From Blautia sp. (GTDB taxonomy: Bacteria; Bacillota; Clostridia; Lachnospirales; Lachnospiraceae), in contig JAMPHB010000003.1 in assembly GCA_023663685.1 (NCBI GenBank), positions 1-64,000 of the forward strand: DNA of 64,000 bases, given 5' to 3'. Made by a program: the position numbers and the translations under genes. This document shows, piece after piece, positions 56,745-64,000 of the stretch. Numbering within the stretch: position 1 is the first letter of the stretch; each line of letters opens with the position of its first letter. A model generated the notes under the pieces. It was not told the origin of the DNA and searched no databases. It was given only the letters and a program-made list of their open reading frames with translations.

Positions 56745-58442
56745 ATGACAAAACCGCTGCCGGTTGGCATTGAGTTCTATAAGACGATGATTGAAAAAGG
56801 GTACTACTATGTGGATAAGACCCTGATGATACGGGATATTTTAGATTCCGGAGCTGCAGTTCATCTCTTTACACGCCCCCGCCGCTTTGGAAAGACACTG
56901 GCACTGACTATGCTTAAGACCTTTTTCGAGGACGAGAGGGATGCAGACGGGAATAAAATAGACAATAGCCTTTACTTCAACGGCAGAAAAATTATGGACT
57001 GTGGGGAGGAGTATACAAAGAAACAAGGGCAGTATCCGGTTGTTATGCTTACACTGAAGTCTGCGAAACAGCCGACGTGGGAGATGGCGTATTTAAGTCT
57101 TGCGGAGGATATTGCAGACGCATTTACCCGGCACAATTATGTGCTGCAGGGAGATAGGCTTTCAGAGGCCGACAAGGAAAAATATATAAGACTCAGAGAC
57201 CGCAGAGCCGGACAAATTGACTATGCCAAGGCGTTAAATTTTTTGTCCAGATGTCTGTATGCCTACCATCAGAGGAATGTCGTGATATTGATCGACGAGT
57301 ATGATGTTCCCTTGGAAAACGCATATTTCTGTGGCTTCTACGACGAGATGCTTGCATTCATCCGCTCGTTCCTTGAGTCTGCGCTAAAGACAAACGACTG
57401 TCTGGAACTTGCTGTAGTGACCGGATGTCTGCGTATTAGCAGGGAAAGCATTTTCACAGGGCTTAATAACTTAAAAATCAATTCCATTCTCCAGAACGAT
57501 TGTGCAGAATATTTCGGCTTTACACCAGAGGAGACGATGAAGCTGCTACGGGATTATGGTATGGAGGAAAAGGAGGAAGAGGTACGAAGGTGGTATGACG
57601 GCTACCGTTTTGGAGACCGGGACGTCTACAATCCGTGGAGTGTGGCAAATTATGCAAGCGAACTGAGAAGTGATCCGAAAGCGCTCCCCCGTCCCTACTG
57701 GTCAAACACCTCAGGCAACAGTATTATCAGAGAGCTGGTGGAGCTGGCGGATGGGGCGACAAAGAGAGAAATTGAGAGTCTGCTTGCGGGGGAGACCATT
57801 GAAAAACCTGTGCATGAGGATATCACATATGGAGAGATTCACGAGTCCAAGGAAAATCTCTGGAATTTTCTCTTTTTTACCGGATACCTGAAAAAGATAT
57901 CCGAGCAGAGAGAGGAGCGGACGATTTATCTAAAGCTGGCGGTTCCGAATGACGAGATTGCCTATATCTACGACAATACGATTCTTGCGTGGTTTCATAA
58001 GAGAATTGAGGCCACGGACAGAACCCCGCTTTATCAGGCACTCATAGACTGTAACTGTTCAAAGCTGGAGGAGACGCTAAAGCGGCTTCTCGTGGAGAGT
58101 ATTAGCTTTTACGACGAGGCGGAAATGTTTTATCATGGCTTTATGGCGGGGATGCTCTCGAACCTTGGAGACTATTGGGTAAGGTCGAACAGAGAGTATG
58201 GAGATGGACGGGCGGATATCATCATGGAACCCATGGACGAAAATCTGCCCGTTATAATCCTTGAATTCAAAAATACAAGGATACTTACAGAGATGGAGCC
58301 TCTTGCAGAAGCGGCGTTGAAACAGATTGACGAGAGGCATTACGACAGTGAGCACAGAGAAATCGGCTACAAGCATTACATCAAATACGGCATCTGCTTT
58401 TGCAGGAAAAGCTGCCGGGTGCGGGGCTATAGAGAAGACTAA
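56745..58442 (+). CDS. AAA-ATPase-like / PD-(D/E)XK protein (AAA-ATPase_like + DUF1703 type)
   Basis: A 565-residue protein with the standard opening LPVGIEFYKTMIEKGYYYVDKT, a P-loop variant RPRRFGKTLAL near 43-53, IDEYDVPLENAY (Walker B-like) near 185, and a C-terminal nuclease-like domain with the GDGRADIIM and VIILEFKNT strands (Asp ... Glu-x-Lys). The family is abundant and patchy in gut anaerobes and often paralogous; a role in DNA metabolism or mobile-element conflict is presumed. AGGGAGGGAC precedes the ATG. recJ follows 15 bp later, perhaps on the same transcript. Confidence 0.85.
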   Translation: MTKPLPVGIEFYKTMIEKGYYYVDKTLMIRDILDSGAAVHLFTRPRRFGKTLALTMLKTFFEDERDADGNKIDNSLYFNGRKIMDCGEEYTKKQGQYPVVMLTLKSAKQPTWEMAYLSLAEDIADAFTRHNYVLQGDRLSEADKEKYIRLRDRRAGQIDYAKALNFLSRCLYAYHQRNVVILIDEYDVPLENAYFCGFYDEMLAFIRSFLESALKTNDCLELAVVTGCLRISRESIFTGLNNLKINSILQNDCAEYFGFTPEETMKLLRDYGMEEKEEEVRRWYDGYRFGDRDVYNPWSVANYASELRSDPKALPRPYWSNTSGNSIIRELVELADGATKREIESLLAGETIEKPVHEDITYGEIHESKENLWNFLFFTGYLKKISEQREERTIYLKLAVPNDEIAYIYDNTILAWFHKRIEATDRTPLYQALIDCNCSKLEETLKRLLVESISFYDEAEMFYHGFMAGMLSNLGDYWVRSNREYGDGRADIIMEPMDENLPVIILEFKNTRILTEMEPLAEAALKQIDERHYDSEHREIGYKHYIKYGICFCRKSCRVRGYRED

Positions 58443-58457
58443 GGATATTGATACATT

Positions 58458-60218
58458 ATGACACAGTGGATGGTTGCAACAAAAAAAGCGGATTTTAACG
58501 CCATTGGAGAGCGTTTCGGCATTGATCCGGTGACAGCCCGGCTTCTTCGGAACCGGGGGCTGTGCGGCGAGGAGGAAATACAAAGTTTTCTGGCGGGGGG
58601 CGCAGAAGATCTGCCGGATGCGCATCTGCTTAAAGATGGAGACAGGCTTGCGGATATATTGTGTAAAAAGTTAAGAGAGGGAGCGGCGATCCGCATTATT
58701 GGAGACTATGATATTGACGGCGTGATGTCAGGCTACATACTTTATTGCGGGCTCACCCGGTGCGGGGGAAAGGTGGACGTCTCCATTCCGCACCGCATTG
58801 CGGATGGCTATGGACTGAATATGCATTTGATCGAGGCTGCCCTGCAGGCCGGTGTGGACACGATTCTGACCTGCGACAACGGCATCGCCGCCCTCGACGA
58901 GACTGCCTATGCCAAAAGCCGTGGCATGACCGTGCTGGTGACAGACCATCACGAGCTCCCCTTTGTAGAGGAAAAAGGGGAAAAGCGCTATTTAAAAAGC
59001 AGGGCGGATGCGGTTGTGAATCCCCATCAGTCGGACTGTGCCTATCCCTATAAGGAGCTCTGCGGGGCAGCGGTGGCATGGAAGGTACTTGTGCTCTTGT
59101 ACGAAAAAATGGGAGTTCCCGCAAGCGAGGCGGAGGAGCTGCTGGAATATGTAGCCTTTGCCACGGTAGGGGATATCATGCCGCTGACCGGGGAAAACCG
59201 GATATTGGTGAAGGAGGGCTTAAAGCGGATTCACCGCACGGCGAACATCGGAATGCGGGCGCTGATTGCAGAGTGCGGCCTTGTGCCGACGCAGATAGAC
59301 GCCTATCATTTTGGCTTTGTACTGGGACCCTGCATCAATGCGGCCGGGCGCCTTGAAACAGCACAGAAGGCGCTTTTGCTCTTTCAGACGAAGGAGGCGG
59401 GGGAGGCGAAACGGCTCGCAGAGGAGCTTGTAGAGCTGAATGTCTGCCGGAAGGAGCTGACGAACCGGGGCGTGAAACTGGCAAGGGAGCTGGTGGAGTC
59501 GGGAGCCTGCGGCGATGGCCCGGTGCTGGTGGTATTTCTTCCCGGGGTGCATGAGAGCATTGCGGGAATCATCGCTGGACGTCTTAAGGAATATTATTAC
59601 CGTCCGGTCTTTGTGCTGACGAGGGCGGAGACAGGCGTAAAGGGCAGCGGGCGCTCAATTGAAGAATACTCCATGTATGAGGAGCTGTGCCGCTGCGGGG
59701 AGCTGTTCACCCGCTTCGGGGGTCATCCCATGGCGGCGGGAATATCGATGCCGGAGGCGAACGTGGAGGAATTCCGCAGAAGGATCAACGCCCAGTGCAC
59801 CCTCACGCCGCAGCAGCTCGAGGAAAAAATACACATCGACGTTCCCATGCCGGTGGATTACGCGAATCTGGAGCTGGTGCGGGAGTTTGCGCTTCTTGCG
59901 CCTTTTGGCAGGGAAAATCCGCGTCCGCTGTTTGCCGACAAAAATCTGTCGGTCAGCCGTCTGTGGGTCTGCGGGAAAAATCAAAACGTCCTGCGCCTGA
60001 CCCTTGTGTCCGGGCATGGGACTTGTGCGTCATGCATTTATTTTGGGGATATTCCCGCATTTTTCGGGTATCTGCGGGAGCGTTTTGGGGAAAATGAGCT
60101 TTCGGCTGCGCTGGGAGGAAGGGAGAATGCCATCCGCCTTTCGGTTGTCTACAGTCCCCGGATTAACGAGTATCAGGGAAATGAGACTCTGCAGCTGGAG
60201 ATAAAATACTACCGTTGA
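58458..60218 (+). CDS. recJ: Single-stranded-DNA-specific exonuclease RecJ
   Basis: A 586-residue DHH/DHHA1 exonuclease, 5'-3' on single-stranded DNA in repair and recombination. Motifs: GDYDIDGVMSG near 75, CDNGIAA, VTDHHE near 160, VVNPHQSDC, and in DHHA1 KGSGRSIEEY and GGHPMAAG near 425. The C-terminal OB-like part is present; length is normal for Firmicutes. Starts 15 bp after the AAA/nuclease gene, so readthrough from it is possible. Confidence 0.9.
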   Translation: MTQWMVATKKADFNAIGERFGIDPVTARLLRNRGLCGEEEIQSFLAGGAEDLPDAHLLKDGDRLADILCKKLREGAAIRIIGDYDIDGVMSGYILYCGLTRCGGKVDVSIPHRIADGYGLNMHLIEAALQAGVDTILTCDNGIAALDETAYAKSRGMTVLVTDHHELPFVEEKGEKRYLKSRADAVVNPHQSDCAYPYKELCGAAVAWKVLVLLYEKMGVPASEAEELLEYVAFATVGDIMPLTGENRILVKEGLKRIHRTANIGMRALIAECGLVPTQIDAYHFGFVLGPCINAAGRLETAQKALLLFQTKEAGEAKRLAEELVELNVCRKELTNRGVKLARELVESGACGDGPVLVVFLPGVHESIAGIIAGRLKEYYYRPVFVLTRAETGVKGSGRSIEEYSMYEELCRCGELFTRFGGHPMAAGISMPEANVEEFRRRINAQCTLTPQQLEEKIHIDVPMPVDYANLELVREFALLAPFGRENPRPLFADKNLSVSRLWVCGKNQNVLRLTLVSGHGTCASCIYFGDIPAFFGYLRERFGENELSAALGGRENAIRLSVVYSPRINEYQGNETLQLEIKYYR

Positions 60219-60338
60219 AATTCTGTCGTTCGTGAGAAAATACTACGGTTAGCGGTTGTAGTTTTAGCGTGAATTGTGTATACTTATGTTACTGTTTCCG
60301 GCGGCGGATATCCGCCGTGTTTCAGAGGAGGGATGTAC

Positions 60339-61289
60339 ATGTTTGGAAAAAATAAGGTCAGTCAGGAAGAGATGGAAGCCTTAAAAGAAAAGAAAGCAAT
60401 GGACGACCGGATTTTTGAACGTCTGGAGGAGCAGCAGGATGAATTTACCGCTGATGTGGAGGAAATCGACGCCTCCTATCGTCAGGTGGATGCGAATGTA
60501 AACCAGGTCATGCAGAATATGAAGGAGGCCGCCGCCCTTGCAGAGCAGAATACGAGGGTGGAGGCGGAGCTGATACACTCCATGGGGATCTATCGGGAGC
60601 AGGTGGAGGCAGCGGAGGGCTGGCAGGCGTCTCTGTGCGCCGAGATTAAAAAGCTTTCCGGCTCCGCGGCGAAGCTCGTGGAGGAGAACAAGCACTTTAC
60701 CTCCCCCTCCAAATATCTGAGTGAATTTTCCACGCTTCTTAAGAGCCAGAACCGCTCCTATGACGAGCTGATCAATGAGATGGCGGACTGTGGAAAGCAG
60801 ATGGGGGTTTTGGCGCTCAATGCGGCTATCGAGGCGGGGCGCATGGGAGAGCCGGGCAAGCAGTTTGTGGCGGCGGCGGAGGATATCCGCTCCTATGCGG
60901 GCAATTACGACAGGGCAGTGCTGAATCTGCGGGAGAGGCTGGCACAGTCAGACCAGAAGGTTGCAGAGCTGGAGGAACAGGTACGCCGTCTGGTGAAGCT
61001 TTTGAAGGAGAACAACGTTTCCACCGCGAAGCTGATGAAATCCTGCAATGCGCTTTCCAAGCGGGCGGAGCGGGAAAAACCCGAGGGACTTTCCGACGGG
61101 GCGGCGGCGCTCAAAAATCAGGTGACGATTCTTAAAAATGCAGACGAGGAGATCATCAAGTCGGAGGAGCGCAACCGGATGCAGATGGAGGATCTGGGAG
61201 AGGAATTTGTTGCCCAGCAGAAGAACCAGAAGGAATTGTACGGGCTCATGGATCCACTGTTCCGCCATGCCGTAGAGCGGAAGGCGTGA
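60339..61289 (+). CDS. Degenerate cytoplasmic chemoreceptor-like coiled-coil protein
   Basis: A 316-residue soluble coiled-coil protein. About residues 145-180 keep part of the receptor hairpin tip (MGVLALNAAIEAGRMGEPGKQFVAAAEDI), but the DQTN entry and the [11 protein letters not shown] exit are altered, so CheA/CheW contact is doubtful. Start at 60339 gives 7-base spacing from GAGGAGGG; an ATG two codons upstream is too close. A promoter TTGTAG-N17-TATACT lies near 60255-60283. It is a more diverged relative of the protein at 9835. Confidence 0.65.
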   Translation: MFGKNKVSQEEMEALKEKKAMDDRIFERLEEQQDEFTADVEEIDASYRQVDANVNQVMQNMKEAAALAEQNTRVEAELIHSMGIYREQVEAAEGWQASLCAEIKKLSGSAAKLVEENKHFTSPSKYLSEFSTLLKSQNRSYDELINEMADCGKQMGVLALNAAIEAGRMGEPGKQFVAAAEDIRSYAGNYDRAVLNLRERLAQSDQKVAELEEQVRRLVKLLKENNVSTAKLMKSCNALSKRAEREKPEGLSDGAAALKNQVTILKNADEEIIKSEERNRMQMEDLGEEFVAQQKNQKELYGLMDPLFRHAVERKA

Positions 61290-61310
61290 GTGTTCAACAG
61301 GCGGTGCGAA

Positions 61311-61862
61311 ATGAAAAAGGTAATTGCAATAGCACTTTGTCTTGCATTTTCAATGTCGTTGACAAGTTGCGGGAAAGAATCTGTACCAGAGCGTAGCGAA
61401 GCGTCAAAGTCTAATAGCGTAATCAAATGGTTTGACTGTCTTGGCGGGGATGAAATGGATTGGGATAGCACGAAAGAATATGTTTTAGATGAGTTCCAGG
61501 GAGTTACTTTCTGTTGGCGGTATGCAAGCTTAGAGGCTGTGACCGATGAGGAAACAGCCACACTTTATACCGGAATGCCAATATGGAGCGTTTATTTCTA
61601 TGATCTGACTGGCGACGGCAATCCGGAGCTTTGTTCAACGCTAAGCTTTGGTTCAGGAATGATAGATAATCGAATCATAATTTACGACTATGCTGGTGGC
61701 ACAAGTTATGAACTTTCGGATCGAGGTAATTTTGACTATGTTCTCAATATGCAGGAGGATTCCCTTATTGCCGAAAAGCGTGTTTATATGCAGGATGAAC
61801 TCATTGAATCAGGAAAACTGGTATTTTTGAATGATACAATTCAGATAAAGACAGAACCATAA
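61311..61862 (+). CDS. Putative lipoprotein
   Basis: A 183-residue protein with a lipoprotein signal peptide: KKVIAIALCLAFSMSLTSC, lipobox L-T-S-C at residues about 16-19. The mature part has an acidic surface and a short DLTGDGNPELC stretch like calcium-binding or VCBS-type loops. No family recognised. The start at 61311 gives a proper signal peptide; an ATG at 61290 would add seven residues. It is more A/T-rich than its upstream neighbours and begins an accessory-looking end region. Confidence 0.65.
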   Translation: MKKVIAIALCLAFSMSLTSCGKESVPERSEASKSNSVIKWFDCLGGDEMDWDSTKEYVLDEFQGVTFCWRYASLEAVTDEETATLYTGMPIWSVYFYDLTGDGNPELCSTLSFGSGMIDNRIIIYDYAGGTSYELSDRGNFDYVLNMQEDSLIAEKRVYMQDELIESGKLVFLNDTIQIKTEP

Positions 61863-61877
61863 CCAGATATCCCTATT

Positions 61878-62230
61878 TCACCCAATCAATTTCGCATTGC
61901 AAAAATCAGACGGCTTTAGCTCGTAATCAATCGAGGTCTGCGGCTCTCCTAACTGATTTTTCCATGAATTTTCGTGTATCGCAGTTTTTTTGAATCCCAA
62001 CAGTTCATAGACATGTTGTGCCCTTGTATTCTTTATTCAATTATGAGTCTTCTTTTTGTATCATCACTATCCCCGGCAATTTGCTCTTGGATCTTCTCGG
62101 CCGTAGTTCCGAGTCCATTCGGAAATCCGGCATGAGCCATAACACTTCCATCATTCCACCAGGCTGCAAGCTGCTCACAATCCCTTCTCTCGGCGTTTCT
62201 AATACATAAATTATGATGGACTATTCTCAT
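61878..62230 (-). pseudogene. GNAT acetyltransferase, internally deleted and frame-shifted
   Basis: On the minus strand, the N-terminus (MRIVHHNLCIRNAERRDCEQLAAWWNDG ending RRLIIE, 62230-62033) is typical of a RimJ-like GNAT enzyme. The C-terminal half appears in another frame just downstream (NTRAQHVYELLGFKK ... SIDYELKPSDF, to a stop at 61878). The central acetyl-CoA-binding part, about 50 residues, is missing. The gene cannot make an active enzyme. The 79 bp between it and the toxin gene hold nothing obvious. Confidence 0.85.
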
Positions 62231-62309
62231 TTTCTATTTCTCCTTCAAATTCCAACTCCGATTGTCTTTATAAATTTTATAATATTTCATACTCGAAAAA
62301 GGGAGAAAT

Positions 62310-62573
62310 CTATTTATCATCATAGTGCCCTTTACACTGGTATATATTTACACCTCGCTCATCCACCGAATACACCAGACGGTCTGTTCCGTTAATACGC
62401 CTGCTCCACTTTCCCGTTTCTCCGATTAGCGGTTCTGGCTTTCCAATTCCCTCAAAAGGACTTCTGCATATATCCTTTAACAGTGCTGTAATACGTTTAA
62501 CAGTTTTTTTATCTTGTCCTATCCAGTATTGAAATTCTCCCCATGCCCGCTCCGAGAATGAAATATCAGCCAT
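62310..62573 (-). CDS. yoeB: YoeB-family toxin (ribosome-dependent mRNA endonuclease)
   Basis: An 87-residue toxin. ADISFSERAWGEFQYWIGQDKKTVKRITALLKDI, PFEGIGKPEPL, WSRRINGTDRLVYSV and the final YQCKGHYDDK are the YoeB pattern, including the catalytic Glu, Arg and C-terminal His-Tyr. It would cut mRNA on the ribosome unless bound by its antitoxin. The ATG at 62573 overlaps the antitoxin stop by 8 bp (an ATG two codons earlier is possible), which couples translation after the antitoxin. Confidence 0.93.
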   Translation of the reverse strand: MADISFSERAWGEFQYWIGQDKKTVKRITALLKDICRSPFEGIGKPEPLIGETGKWSRRINGTDRLVYSVDERGVNIYQCKGHYDDK

Positions 62574-62850
62574 CCGCAAGTTCCTCCAGTTCGTCCAGTG
62601 TTTTTACAATATTCCGCTCCGGGTGCTTTTCCATCTGCTCTATCGATTCCTTTAGAATCTTTGTATTGGATTCGCTAAAAAAAGGATCATTTTCTGCCGT
62701 AATCTCAAAAGGAATTTTTCTCTGCCTTACAACTGTCCGTGCATAAATGTTAAATGCCGTAGATGCAGACATTCCAAACTCTGCACAAAGATTATCAAAT
62801 TGTTGTTTTATGTTATCATCCAAGCGTACACTAATTGTAGAATGTCCCAT
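62566..62850 (-). CDS. RelB/DinJ-family antitoxin
   Basis: A 94-residue antitoxin. HSTISVRLDDNIKQQFDNLCAEFGMSASTAFNIYARTVVRQRKIPFEI is a ribbon-helix-helix DNA-binding domain of the RelB/DinJ sort; the C-terminal half (SNTKILKESIEQMEKH...TLDELEEL) is the toxin-wrapping tail. Pairing of a RelB/DinJ antitoxin with a YoeB toxin is a known mixed arrangement. Start at 62850 has GGAGG at eight bases. It should repress its own operon. Confidence 0.9.
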   Translation of the reverse strand: MGHSTISVRLDDNIKQQFDNLCAEFGMSASTAFNIYARTVVRQRKIPFEITAENDPFFSESNTKILKESIEQMEKHPERNIVKTLDELEELADG

Positions 62851-62984
62851 TTCCATCGCCTCCATTTGATTATCACACATCCTGATATATGAATACAGTA
62901 ACATTTCTGACAGCAAATAGCAATCAAAAAATAGGCAATCTGCATAACATGAATCAGGAATACTATCGTATTCTGTTTTTTAAA

Positions 62985-63038
62985 GTATAAAAATACGGCA
63001 CAGCACCGTATCGGTACTGCACCGTCCCGTATTTTTTA
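62985..63038 (-). terminator. Terminator of the PAP2 gene
   Basis: AAATACGG/CCGTATTT arms with inner CACCGTA/TACTGCACCG pairing, and a T-run on the minus strand side. Confidence 0.65.
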
Positions 63039-63044
63039 TGGCTC

Positions 63045-63740
63045 CTAGCGAAGGAGCAGCCCGCCTCTGGATTTCTGCGGGGCAGAGGACTTTTCCCAGT
63101 GGCGTTTGTAGACAACGCGGTACATGAGAAAGGCCAGTGCGAAAGCCGTGCACACATCAAATACAGAGTGCTGTTTGATGAACATCGTCGCAAGAATGAT
63201 GCTCGCCATCAGAAGGAAGGAAATCAGCTGCACCGTCTTGTTGTTCCGCAGCTGTCTGTTCTGCATCACGGCGAGGTGAATGCCGATGGAATTGTACACA
63301 TGGATACTCGGAAACAGATTCGTCGGCGTATCGCTGGTGTACAAAAGCTCGCAGAGGGAGGTGAACACATTGTGGTGTGCAAAATACTGCGGCCGCAGAT
63401 AATGTCCGTTCGGGTACAGTGTGGACACAATCAGGAAAATGGTCATGCCCGTGAAAAGAAACGCACACAGCTTGTAGTAGTCAGCCTTGTTGTGCAATGC
63501 CATGTACACGATTCCCCAGCCCACATAAAAAAACCACAGCAGATAGGGAATCACAAAATACTCGCAAAAGGGTATGTGGTCGTCCAGCGCGACATGTACC
63601 ACATGAAAGTGGGTGGTCACAGATGTCTCCACATAATGAAACCATGCCAGATATACAAAAAAATACAACAGAATCAAGAGATGCTTGTTGTTCTCGTAGA
63701 TTCGGGCGAACCAAACCCGAAACCGGTCATACCTTGTCAT
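63045..63740 (-). CDS. PAP2-family membrane phosphatase-like protein
   Basis: A 231-residue membrane protein with about six membrane segments. The PAP2 active-site motifs are visible as a lysine-poor first motif (TLYPNGHYLRP), FPSIHVYNSIGIHLAV with the nucleophile-side Ser-x-His, and KQHSVFDVCTAF with the second His and Asp. It would dephosphorylate a lipid phosphate on the outer side of the membrane. The ATG is preceded by GAGGAG. Single gene. Confidence 0.82.
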   Translation of the reverse strand: MTRYDRFRVWFARIYENNKHLLILLYFFVYLAWFHYVETSVTTHFHVVHVALDDHIPFCEYFVIPYLLWFFYVGWGIVYMALHNKADYYKLCAFLFTGMTIFLIVSTLYPNGHYLRPQYFAHHNVFTSLCELLYTSDTPTNLFPSIHVYNSIGIHLAVMQNRQLRNNKTVQLISFLLMASIILATMFIKQHSVFDVCTAFALAFLMYRVVYKRHWEKSSAPQKSRGGLLLR

Positions 63741-64000
63741 CGTCAGTCTCCTCTCCCAATAAATTGTATGTACTAACTATATGCCTCTTTTTATCGAAAA
63801 TGATTATAGCACCGCTTTTTTTTCACGGCAATACCCTCCGTGGAATGTTCATCATTTTTATGAAAATCTTAAGATTTTAGAAAGGTAGTTCCTAACTTTT
63901 TGTTAAAAATGATAGGGGGAAAGGAGGTCAGCGCCGGAAAGGATGCTTGTTTTTCGGCCGTCTTGACAAAAATGACACATCATATGTATCATAAAAAATA
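63741..64000. other. Intergenic end region with a likely promoter
   Basis: No gene start is seen. TTGACA at 63963-63968 and TATCAT at 63987-63992 (18-bp spacer) form a candidate promoter pointing off the right edge. An AAAGGAGG at about 63920 is followed by no convincing frame. Confidence 0.4.

Overview
The window reads as the chromosome of an anaerobic, endospore-forming Firmicute of the Lachnospiraceae (Clostridium cluster XIVa) type. The support is the gene set (LL-diaminopimelate aminotransferase, SleC-type cortex lytic enzyme, Csp-like subtilase, glutamine synthetase followed by an ANTAR regulator, several Rpn-type nucleases, BIG2/InlB-like surface proteins), moderate GC, strong Shine-Dalgarno sites and TTGACA/TATAAT promoters. 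Genus cannot be fixed from the sequence. There is no rRNA, CRISPR array, intact insertion sequence or prophage; one tRNA (Gly, GCC) is present.

Layout. 1-3.6 kb: accessory region with a truncated nuclease end, gene debris, and a small operon (alpha/beta hydrolase, hydrolase remnant, membrane protein, methyltransferase) behind a promoter with two GTTAG-N6-CTAAC operators. 3.7-9.7 kb: CIRCE-controlled clpB, rarA, an aminotransferase and a C-GCAxxG-C-C protein. 9.8-16.4 kb: a soluble chemoreceptor-like gene, then a compact Tad/Flp-like secretion locus with three tiny leaderless pilin-like proteins and a secreted repeat protein. 16.5-26.5 kb: an Rpn nuclease, the guaB-CNNM/CBS operon (minus), a eukaryotic-type hisA - glnA - ANTAR operon, dapL, a sigma-D-type gene and a MalY-like enzyme. 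26.6-32.4 kb: a VanRS-like two-component system and trkA-trkH potassium uptake. 32.5-36.2 kb: a Csp-like subtilase (minus), then a sigma-D operon. 36.4-50.7 kb: gltA-proC, tRNA-Gly, an Rpn nuclease, a secreted lysozyme-like protein, a kinase with ParB-like tail, folA-ilvB-ilvN, a flavoredoxin, sleC and an aldo/keto reductase. 50.8-55.4 kb: a 1415-residue surface protein behind a long structured leader. 55.6-64 kb: Rpn and AAA/PD-(D/E)XK genes, recJ, a chemoreceptor-like gene, a lipoprotein, a broken acetyltransferase, a RelB/YoeB-type toxin-antitoxin pair and a PAP2 phosphatase-like gene.

Connections. Two genes about 10 kb apart carry near-perfect sigma-28 promoters (TAAG-N15-GCCGAxA[A/T]) and share an N-terminal motif, so they look like one flagellar-sigma regulon. 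SleC and a Csp-like protease in one window point to spore germination. The hisA-glnA-ANTAR-dapL and folA-ilvBN/gltA-proC blocks are nitrogen and amino-acid metabolism. Three intergenic copies of a roughly 100-155 bp palindromic element, with base-pair-preserving differences between copies, are the clearest unexplained non-coding signal. The leaderless Flp-like locus at 11.0-16.3 kb is the best candidate for an unusual protein system.
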